In this document: one piece after another, positions 5,143 to 11,160 of the stretch
Numbering within the stretch: position 1 is the stretch's first letter
Layout of the letters: every line of letters begins with the position of its first letter
From: an uncultured Eubacteriales bacterium
Lineage (GTDB): Bacteria; Bacillota; Clostridia; Oscillospirales; Oscillospiraceae
Assembly (NCBI GenBank): GCA_900546415.1
Contig: URCY01000057.1
Location: 1-11,160, forward strand
Reading direction: 5' to 3'
DNA length: 11,160 nucleotides
Position numbers and translations under genes: made by a program
Notes under the pieces: model-generated
Told to the model about the DNA's origin: nothing
Databases searched by the model: none
What the model saw: the letters and a program-made list of their open reading frames with translations, nothing else

Positions 5143-6290
5143 AAAAGCTGTCCTTACAATGGCGCATTACCCTGATGACTGCGCTTCTGATCGGCGCCAC
5201 CTGTGTGTTTATGAATGTCCTCACCGGTTATTCCGGCAGGCACTATATGGATTCCATAGGCTCCAACATTACGGATTACGGAGATACCGACAGCGCAGAA
5301 CCGGACTTTTTCGACCCGGAGCGTGAAAAGCTCGATCAGGATCTGACGATCATCATTCACGGGGCGCAGGAATCCTATATCACGACCAACTGGTATATCA
5401 CGGCGGCGGTGACGCTGCTCGGCGGGGTGCTCGCTTACTTTTTGAGCGGACATGCGCTGAAGCCTCTGCGCGTTTTTACCGCGCGGGTGGAAAAGGTTCA
5501 GCCGAACAATCTGTCGGATATGAAGATCAACGAGGACGTCCTGCCGGAGTTCCGGCAGTTCGGCCGGTCGTTCAACCGGATGCTCGACCGCCTTGACGAG
5601 GGCTTTACCGCGCAGCGGCAGTTTACCGGAAACGCAGCCCACGAGCTGCGCACGCCGCTCTCCCTGATGCAGGCACAGCTTGAGCTGTTTTCCGCAGAGC
5701 ATCCCGAGGTACTGCCGGAAACGGCGGATTTTCTCCGCCTGCTGCGTGAGCAGACCGAACGGATGACGCAAATGACAAAAACGCTGCTGGAGATGAGCGC
5801 GCTGCGGACGGTGCCGTGTACCGACCGCATCGAGCTGGGGCCTATGGCGGAGGAGATCCTCGCAGACCTTGCGCCGCTTGCAGAGCGGAACGGCATAAGC
5901 CTCGAAAGCACAGGCGACGGCGTTATGACCGGCAGCGACACGCTGATCTACCGGATGCTCTACAATCTGACCGAAAATGCCATTCGGTATAACCGCCCGG
6001 ACGGGTCGGTGCATATCACGATAACCGAGGAAGGGCGGCGACCCGTTATCCGGGTCGCGGATACCGGCTGCGGCATCCCGGAGCAATACAGAGACAGCAT
6101 TTTTCAGCCGTTTTTCCGTGTGGACAAATCCCGGAGTCGGGAACACGGCGGCGTGGGACTCGGGTTGTCTCTGGTATGGGAGATCGTCGCGCTGCACGGC
6201 GGCGAGATCCGGGTTGAAGCCGGATCGGAAAAGGGGACGACGATCGCCGTCAGGTTCCCGGCGGATGCGGCCAAGGGAAGCTCTGATTAA
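5139..6290 (+). CDS. Two-component sensor histidine kinase
   Basis: The 383-aa protein has two membrane segments (about 11-30 and 86-104) enclosing an extracytoplasmic loop of about 55 residues, acidic at DTDSAEPDFFDPEREK, with no known sensor fold. A HAMP-like linker (about 105-157), a HisKA domain with phospho-acceptor H168 (NAAHELRTPLS) and a HATPase domain follow. The ATPase shows the N-box (NLTENAIRYN, 277-285), G1 box (DTGCGIP, 308-314) and G2 box (GGVGLGLSL, 337-345). The GTG start overlaps the regulator stop by 4 nt. The last codons (GSSD and TAA, 6276-6290) come from an end fragment of the repeat family, so the native C-terminus may have been replaced. The loop has no cysteines, so a direct thiol sensor is not evident. 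Confidence 0.92.
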   Translation: MKKLSLQWRITLMTALLIGATCVFMNVLTGYSGRHYMDSIGSNITDYGDTDSAEPDFFDPEREKLDQDLTIIIHGAQESYITTNWYITAAVTLLGGVLAYFLSGHALKPLRVFTARVEKVQPNNLSDMKINEDVLPEFRQFGRSFNRMLDRLDEGFTAQRQFTGNAAHELRTPLSLMQAQLELFSAEHPEVLPETADFLRLLREQTERMTQMTKTLLEMSALRTVPCTDRIELGPMAEEILADLAPLAERNGISLESTGDGVMTGSDTLIYRMLYNLTENAIRYNRPDGSVHITITEEGRRPVIRVADTGCGIPEQYRDSIFQPFFRVDKSRSREHGGVGLGLSLVWEIVALHGGEIRVEAGSEKGTTIAVRFPADAAKGSSD

Positions 6291-6300
6291 ATTGCAAGAG
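6276..6300 (-). repeat. Isolated end fragment of the MITE-like repeat, inverted
   Basis: GGAAGCTCTGATTAAATTGC and the following AAGAG match the reverse complement of the element's right end over 25 nt, then similarity stops. It lies 25 nt before complete copy C and points the opposite way, so it is a remnant of another insertion or of a rearrangement. Its TGATTAAA supplies the TAA (6288-6290) ending the kinase gene. Confidence 0.75.
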
Positions 6301-6325
6301 GCGCTGCGATCCGGCTCAGACCTAG

Positions 6326-6484
6326 GGAACCTCTGAATAAATCGTCTGCGGCGCTCAGCGGGTCTTTTTCCCCAACTTATTGGTTTGAAAATCTTGAAAT
6401 ACACAAAGTATTCCTGCGATTTCCAAACCTCAATTTGGAACAAAATCCCTCGCTGACCACTCTTGCGATTTAATCAGAGGTTCC
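6326..6484 (+). repeat. MITE-like repeat, copy C (complete, 159 bp)
   Basis: It has the same length as copy B and nearly the same sequence throughout, starting GGAACCTCTGAATAAAT and ending ATTTAATCAGAGGTTCC. The outer 9 bases of the two ends are perfect inverted copies. The flanking tetramers (CTAG and CCAG) are not identical, so no target duplication is proven. The element separates the kinase gene (plus) from spoVAC (minus); with its long inverted repeat it may act as a terminator for both, as no other good hairpin is seen there. The 28 nt between it and the spoVAC stop contain only a 5-bp GC stem. Confidence 0.88.
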
Positions 6485-6512
6485 CCAGCGCCGGAGCTGC
6501 GGCGGTGCCGCT

Positions 6513-6953
6513 TTACAGCAGCACGCCGACGAGCCAATAGATCAGGCCGTAGACCACGCTCGCAAGCGTGCCGAAAACCAGAACCGGCCCGGCGATCGTG
6601 AACATCTTCGCGCAGGTGCCGAGGATGACGCCCTCCGTGCGGAATTCGACCGCCGGGGCGACGATCGAGTTGGCGAAGCCCGTGATCGGCACGAGCGTGC
6701 CTGCGCCTGCAAAGCTCGCAATGTCGTCGTAGACCGAAAGCCCGGTCAACAGGGCGGACAAAAAGATCAGGCTGATGCTGACGAGCGTCGCGGCCGTGTC
6801 GTCCGACGCGCCTGCGAGGCGGAACAGCGTCAGAAGTCCCTGCCCGAGCAGGCAGATCGTGCCGCCGACCCAGAAGGCATTCAGGCAGTTTTTCAATGAG
6901 CTTGTGCGCGGCGCGAGCGAGTTGACGAGCTTTCCGTATTCCGCATTTGTCAT
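6513..6953 (-). CDS. spoVAC: Stage V sporulation protein AC (SpoVAC)
   Basis: The 146-aa membrane protein has the SpoVAC pattern: N-terminal YGKLVNSLAPRTSSLKNC, then LNAFWVGGTICLLGQ, an FAGAGTLVPITGFANSIVAPAVE core (about 81-103), the EGVILGTCAKMFTIAGPVLVFG segment (about 107-128) and a final hydrophobic stretch. Four hydrophobic segments lie at about 25-46, 54-73, 85-101 and 117-142. SpoVA proteins form the inner-membrane channel that moves dipicolinic acid into the forespore and out again on germination. ATG 6953 has GGAGG 7 nt upstream. A sigma-G-type promoter lies directly upstream. Unlike the usual spoVAC-D-E cluster, no spoVAD or spoVAE follows: repeat copy C and an opposing operon come next. 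Confidence 0.88.
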   Translation of the reverse strand: MTNAEYGKLVNSLAPRTSSLKNCLNAFWVGGTICLLGQGLLTLFRLAGASDDTAATLVSISLIFLSALLTGLSVYDDIASFAGAGTLVPITGFANSIVAPAVEFRTEGVILGTCAKMFTIAGPVLVFGTLASVVYGLIYWLVGVLL

Positions 6954-6984
6954 GGCGATCCCTCCGAGGCCGGTGATTTTCCGA

Positions 6985-7013
6985 TAGGATGTGCAGAATC
7001 AGAATTATTATGC
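6985..7013 (-). promoter_or_regulatory. Predicted sigma-G promoter of spoVAC
   Basis: On the minus strand GCATA (7013-7009) is followed after 17 nt by CATCCTA (6991-6985). This is close to the sigma-G consensus (GNATR, 17-18 nt, CATNNTA), with one departure from the preferred A in the -10. A start near 6978 gives a leader of about 25 nt that holds the GGAGG site. Known spoVA operons are transcribed by sigma-G in the forespore. Confidence 0.65.
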
Positions 7014-7020
7014 ATGAGAC

Positions 7021-7049
7021 TTGAATTTTTATTTGAAATCTGCTACAAT
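7021..7049 (+). promoter_or_regulatory. Predicted sigma-A promoter of proBAC
   Basis: TTGAAT (7021-7026) and TACAAT (7044-7049) are exactly 17 nt apart. The start near 7056 leaves a leader of about 16 nt, too short for a T-box or other riboswitch; any proline control must act elsewhere, for example by feedback on the enzyme. The promoter sits back to back with the spoVAC promoter. Confidence 0.72.
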
Positions 7050-7071
7050 ATGCCAAGCTGGGGGGATATAT

Positions 7072-7845
7072 ATGAGAGTAACGATCAAGGTGGGCACGTC
7101 CACGCTGGCGCATCCGAGCGGGCTGCTGAACATCCGGCGCGTCGAGGCGCTGTGCAGGGTCATGAGCGACCTGAAGAATGCCGGGCACGAGCTGGTGCTC
7201 GTCTCGTCCGGCGCGATCGGCATGGGCGTCGGCAAGCTGTCCCTGCGGGAGCGGCCGAGCGACATTCCGACGAAGCAGGCGGCCGCCGCCGTCGGCCAGT
7301 GCGAGCTGATGTACACCTATGACAAGCTGTTTTCCGAATATCACCACGTTGTGGCGCAGATCCTTGTGACGGCGGGCGACATCGAGCTGCCGCAGCGGCG
7401 CGCGCATTTTCACAATACGCTGTTCCGCCTGCTTGAGCTGGGCGTGCTGCCGATCGTCAACGAGAACGACACCGTCGCGACCGAGGAGATCGTCATCGGC
7501 GACAACGACACGCTTGCCGCGGAGGTCGCGGTCAGCGCCAACGCCGAGCTGCTCGTGATCCTGTCGGACATTGACGGGCTTTATACCGCCGACCCGCGCA
7601 CCGACCCGGCCGCGCGGCTCATCCCCTGCGTGCCGCGCCTGACGCCCGAGATCGAGGCACTGGCGGGCTGCGCGGGAAGCGCACTGGGCACGGGCGGCAT
7701 GGCGACAAAGTTGCGCGCCGCGCGCCTGACCGAGCAGGCCGGCATCGAGATGGTGATCGCAAACGGCGCCGACCCGAGCGTGCTCTACCGCATTTTCGAC
7801 GGCGAGCCGGTCGGCACGCGCTTTCTGGGAGGGAAGGACCGATGA
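7072..7845 (+). CDS. proB: Glutamate 5-kinase (short form without PUA domain)
   Basis: This enzyme phosphorylates L-glutamate to gamma-glutamyl phosphate, the first step of proline synthesis. The 257-aa protein is one amino-acid-kinase domain: KVGTSTL at 6-12, LVSSGAIGMGVG at 43-54, NENDTVATEE (130-139), GDNDTLAAEVA (143-153), LSDIDGLYTADPR (164-176) and GTGGMATKLRAA (206-217). It stops right after this domain, whereas the long bacterial form (E. coli ProB, about 367 aa) adds a C-terminal PUA domain. ATG 7072 follows GGGGGAT 8 nt upstream; an in-frame TTG at 7021 is part of the -35 box and is rejected. Its stop overlaps the proA start (ATGA). Confidence 0.94.
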   Translation: MRVTIKVGTSTLAHPSGLLNIRRVEALCRVMSDLKNAGHELVLVSSGAIGMGVGKLSLRERPSDIPTKQAAAAVGQCELMYTYDKLFSEYHHVVAQILVTAGDIELPQRRAHFHNTLFRLLELGVLPIVNENDTVATEEIVIGDNDTLAAEVAVSANAELLVILSDIDGLYTADPRTDPAARLIPCVPRLTPEIEALAGCAGSALGTGGMATKLRAARLTEQAGIEMVIANGADPSVLYRIFDGEPVGTRFLGGKDR

Positions 7846-9101
7846 AAACGACTCAGGAGCTGATGCAGCGCGCAAAGGCGGCCGCGCCGGCGCTGGCTGC
7901 GGCCGACACGGAGCAGAAAAATCGTGCGCTGCTTGCTATGGCGGACGCGCTCGAGGCTGCGCAGGAGGAAATTCTGACCGCAAACCGGCTGGACGTCGAG
8001 GCCGCGCGCGGCGCGATCTCGCCGGTCATGCTCGACCGGCTGGCGCTCGACGCAGGACGCGTTGCGGCCATGGCCGAGGGCGTGCGGCAGGTCGCCGCGC
8101 TGCCCGACCCCGTCGGGCGCGTGCTGGCGCGGACGGAGCGGCCGAACGGCCTGAAAATCGAAAAAACCGCCGTCCCGCTGGGCGTCGTCGCGATCATCTA
8201 CGAAAGCCGCCCGAATGTGACGTCCGATTCGGCGGCGCTCTGCCTGAAGAGCGGGAACGCCTGCCTGCTGCGCTGCGGCCGCGAGGCTGCCCGCTCGGCG
8301 GCGGCGATCGTCGACGCGCTGCGCGGCGCGTTGGCGCAATGCGGTCTTCCGGCCGACGCGCTCGGCCTCGTGGAGGACACGACGCGCGCCGGGGCGCGGG
8401 AGCTGATGCACGGCGTCGGTTATATCAACCTGCTGATCCCGCGCGGCGGGGCGGGGCTGATCCGCGCCTGCCTCGAGGAGGCGCGCGTGCCCTGCATCCA
8501 GACCGGAACGGGCATCTGCCATATCTATGTCGACCGCGCGGCCGATTTGGAGATGGCGCTGAGGATCGTCGAAAACGCAAAGACGAGCCGCCCGTCCGTC
8601 TGCAACGCGGCGGAGGTCTGCCTCGTACACCGGGACGTTGCGGCGTCGTTTCTGCCCGCGCTGCGGCAGCGGCTGGTCGAGGCGCGCGCCGCATCCGGCA
8701 GGCAGCCGGTCGAGCTGCGGCTCGATGAAAAGGCGGCGGCCTATATTCCGGGCACGCCCGCCGGAGCGGCGGATTTTGACACGGAATTCTTGGATTATAT
8801 TCTGGCCGTCAAGGTCGTCGAGAGCGAGGACGAGGCGCTTGTGCACATCGCGGCGCATTCGACCGGCCACAGCGAGGCCATTCTGACGCAGGACGCGGCG
8901 GCGGCCGAGCGCTTCGTGCGCGCGGCGGACAGCGCGGCGGTCTACGTCAACGCGTCGACGCGCTTCACCGACGGCGGCGAGTTCGGCCTCGGCTGCGAGC
9001 TGGGCATCTCGACACAGAAGCTTCACGCGCGCGGGCCGATGGGCTTGCAGGAGCTGACGAGCTGGAAATACATCGTCCGCGGGAACGGACAAATTCGATA
9101 G
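7842..9101 (+). CDS. proA: Gamma-glutamyl phosphate reductase (glutamate-5-semialdehyde dehydrogenase)
   Basis: This enzyme reduces gamma-glutamyl phosphate to glutamate-5-semialdehyde with NADPH, the second step of proline synthesis. The 419-aa length is normal for ProA. The aldehyde-dehydrogenase fold shows GVVAIIYESRPNVTSD (114-129), the GNACLLRCGREA cofactor region (138-149), catalytic Cys254 in RPSVCNAAE, and the family signature FTDGGEFGLGCELGISTQKLHARGP (375-399). It overlaps proB by 4 nt (ATGA) and is followed 11 nt later by proC, so the three genes form one operon. In the family ProB and ProA act together because the phosphate intermediate is unstable. Confidence 0.96.
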   Translation: MKTTQELMQRAKAAAPALAAADTEQKNRALLAMADALEAAQEEILTANRLDVEAARGAISPVMLDRLALDAGRVAAMAEGVRQVAALPDPVGRVLARTERPNGLKIEKTAVPLGVVAIIYESRPNVTSDSAALCLKSGNACLLRCGREAARSAAAIVDALRGALAQCGLPADALGLVEDTTRAGARELMHGVGYINLLIPRGGAGLIRACLEEARVPCIQTGTGICHIYVDRAADLEMALRIVENAKTSRPSVCNAAEVCLVHRDVAASFLPALRQRLVEARAASGRQPVELRLDEKAAAYIPGTPAGAADFDTEFLDYILAVKVVESEDEALVHIAAHSTGHSEAILTQDAAAAERFVRAADSAAVYVNASTRFTDGGEFGLGCELGISTQKLHARGPMGLQELTSWKYIVRGNGQIR

Positions 9102-9112
9102 GAGGGACTGCG

Positions 9113-9907
9113 GTGATCGGGTTTATCGGAGTCGGAAATATGGGCGGCGCGCTGGCGGAGTGCGCCTGCAAGAGCGTCGGCGCGTGGCAGATTGCCGTCA
9201 GCAGCCGCACGCGGGAGCACGCAGAGGCCGTTGCGGCGCGCTTGGGCTGCCGCGCGTCGGAAAACGCCGCGCTTGCGGCGCAGGCGCGGCTGCTGTTTCT
9301 CGGCGTGAAGCCGCATCAGCTTGCCGGGGTTTTGCGGCCGCTTCAGGAGATCCTGCGGCGGCGCAGCGACCGCTTTGCGCTCGTGAGCATGGCGGCGGGC
9401 GTGACGACGGAGCAGCTTGCAGCCTATGCCGGGGGAAGCTATCCGGTCATCCGTCTGATGCCGAACACGCCGGCGCAGGTCGGGGCGGGCATGGTGCCGT
9501 TCTGCACGAACGCCGCCGCGAACGCGGAGGACGTCGACGCGCTCAGAGCCGCGCTGGCCTCGGCCGGACGCGTTGAGCCGCTGCCGGAGGCACAGATGGA
9601 CGCGATCAGCGCCCTGAGCGGCTGCGGCCCGGCTTTTGTTTACCTGATGCTCGAGGCGCTGGCCGACGCGGGCGTCGCCTGCGGTCTGCCGCGCGGGCTT
9701 GCGCAGGAGGCTGCCGCCCAGACCGCGCTCGGCGCGGCGCAGATGGTGCTGCAAACCGGCGAGCACCCGGCGGCGCTCAAGGACGCGGTCTGCTCGCCGG
9801 GCGGCAGCACGATCGCGGGCGTGCTGGCGCTTGAGCGGGGCGGCTTTCGCGCGGCGGCGGAGCAGGCCGTGCTCGCGGCCTTTGAGAAAACAAAAAAGCT
9901 GGGATAA
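9113..9907 (+). CDS. proC: Pyrroline-5-carboxylate reductase
   Basis: This enzyme reduces pyrroline-5-carboxylate to proline with NAD(P)H, the last step of the pathway. The 264-aa protein opens with the Rossmann motif IGFIGVGNMGGALAE (G6, G8, G11), has the VKPHQL and LMPNTPAQVGAGM stretches (65-70 and 115-127), and the C-terminal dimerisation domain with the signatures ALSGCGPAFVYLMLEAL (167-183) and SPGGSTIAGVLALERGGFR (228-246). The GTG start at 9113 is set by AGGAGGG about 6 nt upstream, immediately after the proA stop codon. The operon ends 2 nt later in a long hairpin. Confidence 0.95.
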   Translation: MIGFIGVGNMGGALAECACKSVGAWQIAVSSRTREHAEAVAARLGCRASENAALAAQARLLFLGVKPHQLAGVLRPLQEILRRRSDRFALVSMAAGVTTEQLAAYAGGSYPVIRLMPNTPAQVGAGMVPFCTNAAANAEDVDALRAALASAGRVEPLPEAQMDAISALSGCGPAFVYLMLEALADAGVACGLPRGLAQEAAAQTALGAAQMVLQTGEHPAALKDAVCSPGGSTIAGVLALERGGFRAAAEQAVLAAFEKTKKLG

Positions 9908-9909
9908 AA

Positions 9910-9947
9910 GAAGAAGCCGTCGCAAAATCATTTGCGACGGCTTCTTC
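9910..9947. terminator. Perfect 17-bp hairpin between convergent proC and gerW
   Basis: A 17-nt arm (9910-9926, core GCCGTCGCAAA) pairs perfectly with 9931-9947 around an ATCA loop. Read on the minus strand it is followed by TTTTATCCC, a fair U-tract, so it is a good terminator for the DUF2953-gerW operon. On the plus strand only TGGTAAAACG follows, so it ends proC transcripts less obviously; the A-run before the stem may help. Confidence 0.82.
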
Positions 9948-9973
9948 TGGTAAAACGTATTTTTCGACAAGAA

Positions 9974-10348
9974 TCAATCGTCGGAGGCGGCGGCCTGCTT
10001 TTTGGCGGCGCGCATGGCGCGCAGGGCGGCGATCAGCGGCCGCACCGTGTCGAGCAGGCTGCTCTGCGGCTCGGCCGGAGGCTGGAGGAGCTGCACCTGC
10101 CCGTCGATCACGGCGAGGTAGGTCTCCGGCGTGCGCTTGACCTTCGCGCCTGCACCGGCCATCAGACCGTCGGCCTTCTTCTTGGCCGCGAGATCCGAGC
10201 CGCCGCAGCTGAAGCCGCAGGAGACACTGGAAATCGGGATGATCGTCACGCCGTCGACCGTGACGGGCGTGTCTGCAACGGACTGCTCGCGCGCAAGGTC
10301 GCGCACCTCGCGGGTGGTAAATTCAAAAATCTTCAGCAGCTCACTCAT
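9974..10348 (-). CDS. GerW-family (YtfJ-like) sporulation protein
   Basis: The 124-aa protein has the GerW/YtfJ pattern: an amphipathic N-terminus (MSELLKIFEFTTREVRDLA), a GVTIIPISSVSCGFSCGGSD core (33-52) with the paired cysteines C44 and C48, and a segment ending in ETYLAVIDGQVQLLQ (75-89). In Bacillus YtfJ/GerW is a forespore protein needed for some germination responses; its biochemistry is unknown. This copy is somewhat short, with an Ala/Lys-rich tail. ATG 10348 is chosen because AAAGGAG lies 11 nt upstream; a GTG four codons earlier abuts that site. The start overlaps the end of the DUF2953 gene by 8 nt, so translation is likely coupled, and the pairing matches ytfI-ytfJ in Bacilli. 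Confidence 0.87.
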   Translation of the reverse strand: MSELLKIFEFTTREVRDLAREQSVADTPVTVDGVTIIPISSVSCGFSCGGSDLAAKKKADGLMAGAGAKVKRTPETYLAVIDGQVQLLQPPAEPQSSLLDTVRPLIAALRAMRAAKKQAAASDD

Positions 10349-11024
10349 GCTTTGCGGCACTCCTTTTCAAATAATTTCCGATCAGGCGGAAGAGGTAACA
10401 GACCAGATACCACAGGCGGAGATGGATCAGGGCGTCGAGACGGACGGCCGTCTCCTCGGCGTCGAAATCGCAGCGCAGATCGACGCGGCGCTGGCGGAAG
10501 CGGAACGTCCCGTCGAGCAGGGCCAGCAGGGGATAGACCGCCGCGCAGACGCGCCCGTAGCGCATGGCGGCGTCGGCCGCGTCGTCGTCACCGACGACGA
10601 TCTGAAGGGAAAACTGCCGGAAGACCGCCTTGCGGAGCATTCCGAAGGTGGCCGAGAGCAGCGAACCGACGGCGGCGTTCAGGTCGCTCAGCAGCCCGAG
10701 CAGACCCTTCTCGCTGAGCGCGCGCTTTGCGGCCGCGATGCTGCGCAGATCCTCCAGACCGAGAAGCTCCAGCAGGGAGCGGACGGCACCGCGGTCGGAG
10801 CGGGGCTTCCTTTTTGCGGGCTTTCCGGCCTTGGCGGGCTGCGTTTTCGGGCGCTTTTGGGGCTTCAGCGCGGGCCTGTCGCTGTCGTAGAGGGGCACAA
10901 AGGCATAATACACGCGGTAGTGCAGGCCGGTCTCGGCGTCGAAATGCAGCTTGGTGCGCAGCGGCAGGAGCAGCGCCAGCGCAAGCAGTGCGGCGATCCC
11001 CAGGAGGATCCATACGGCGATCAT
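10341..11024 (-). CDS. DUF2953 (YtfI-like) membrane protein of sporulation gene pair
   Basis: The 227-aa protein has an N-terminal membrane anchor (about residues 2-22, WILLGIAALLALALLLPLR), a beta-rich FDAETGLHYRVYYAFVPLYDS segment, a Lys/Pro-rich linker (about 54-76) and a C-terminal region with QIVVGDDDAADAAMRYGRVCAAVYPLL (about 144-170), where DUF2953 proteins have a G-x-x-D-x-A-x-T-A-like stretch. The identification rests on this pattern and on the gerW gene directly behind it. ATG 11024 has AAGGAG 8 nt upstream; the longer TTG-initiated frame to 11078 starts inside repeat copy D and adds 18 residues, so it is rejected. No promoter is clear: repeat copy D begins 32 nt upstream, and the native promoter must lie within or beyond it. 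Confidence 0.8.
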   Translation of the reverse strand: MIAVWILLGIAALLALALLLPLRTKLHFDAETGLHYRVYYAFVPLYDSDRPALKPQKRPKTQPAKAGKPAKRKPRSDRGAVRSLLELLGLEDLRSIAAAKRALSEKGLLGLLSDLNAAVGSLLSATFGMLRKAVFRQFSLQIVVGDDDAADAAMRYGRVCAAVYPLLALLDGTFRFRQRRVDLRCDFDAEETAVRLDALIHLRLWYLVCYLFRLIGNYLKRSAAKHE

Positions 11025-11056
11025 GGGCGCGCTCCTTTCGGCGGGATTTTTCTTTA

Positions 11057-11160
11057 GGAACCTCTGATTCAATTGCAAGAGCGGTCAGCGAGGGATTTTG
11101 TTCCAGATTGAGGTTTGGAAATTGCAGGAATACTTTGTGTATTTCAAGATTTTCAAACCG
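11057..11160 (-). repeat. MITE-like repeat, copy D (inverted, cut by window end)
   Basis: The sequence from GGAACCTCTGATTCAATTGC onward is the reverse complement of the right two thirds of copies B and C and runs to the end of the window. It shares the B-type internal variants (GCGGTCAGCG, CAATTGCAAGAG), with one private change (AGATTGAGG). Its right end faces the start of the DUF2953 gene, the same polarity copy B has toward the response regulator gene. Confidence 0.85.

Noticed and set aside
5154..6443. 429-codon open frame on the minus strand opposite the histidine kinase
   Set aside because: It mirrors the kinase gene, shows no recognised domain, is Arg/His/Pro-rich as antisense frames of GC-rich genes are, and has no ribosome binding site.
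4280..6484. Composite transposon formed by repeat copies B and C around the two-component genes
   Set aside because: The copies are in direct orientation and flank this operon, but they belong to different subtypes, encode no transposase and show no shared outer target duplication.
7021..7071. Upstream TTG start or a T-box leader for proB
   Set aside because: The TTG is part of the -35 box, and the predicted leader of about 16 nt is too short for a riboswitch.
6430..7875. 481-codon minus-strand frame across repeat copy C, spoVAC and proB
   Set aside because: It crosses a repeat, two promoters and two well-supported genes; composition is that of a shadow frame.
7785..9092. 435-codon minus-strand frame opposite proA
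   Set aside because: The frame is an antisense shadow of proA, whose motifs and length are fully normal.

Overview
The window looks like the chromosome of a moderately high-GC, endospore-forming Clostridia (Firmicutes). The basis is a SpoVAC protein behind a sigma-G-type promoter, a DUF2953 (YtfI-like)/GerW (YtfJ-like) sporulation gene pair, strong AGGAGG-type ribosome binding sites, and redox genes of clostridial type. The species cannot be named from sequence alone.

Layout. Positions 1-54 are the right end of a short repeat with terminal inverted repeats. Next come an extended-SDR (NAD-dependent epimerase-like) gene (241-1299, minus) and a divergent TetR-family regulator (1471-2025, plus), with overlapping back-to-back promoters between them. 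A convergent hairpin separates these from a three-gene minus-strand operon: a 51-aa CXXC membrane protein of the CD1871A type (4010-4165, easily missed), a membrane-bound multi-[4Fe-4S] NapH/CcoG-like protein (3067-4017) and a TlpA-like thioredoxin lipoprotein (2072-3061). Divergent from it is an OmpR-type two-component system (response regulator 4465-5142, histidine kinase 5139-6290). From 6513 the sequence turns to visibly more GC-rich housekeeping and sporulation genes: a lone spoVAC (minus), proB-proA-proC (plus, complete proline synthesis from glutamate), and DUF2953-gerW (minus). The window ends inside another repeat copy.

Two aspects stand out. First, the membrane redox operon and the two-component system share a 133-bp regulatory core (4166-4279 plus part of a repeat). 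An inverted repeat (GTTAAG-8-CTTAAC) lies about 44 nt from both predicted start sites, and neither promoter has a good -35 box. This suggests one activator site driving both directions, so the kinase/regulator may control the extracytoplasmic thiol-redox module. Second, four copies of a 159-bp MITE-like repeat punctuate the window: one sits in the 5' leader of the regulator gene, an inverted end fragment supplies the kinase's stop codon, one lies directly behind spoVAC, and one lies directly upstream of DUF2953-gerW. The element's right end contains a TTG-initiated reading frame that falsely extends two genes at the N-terminus.

No tRNA, rRNA, CRISPR array, transposase or phage gene was seen.
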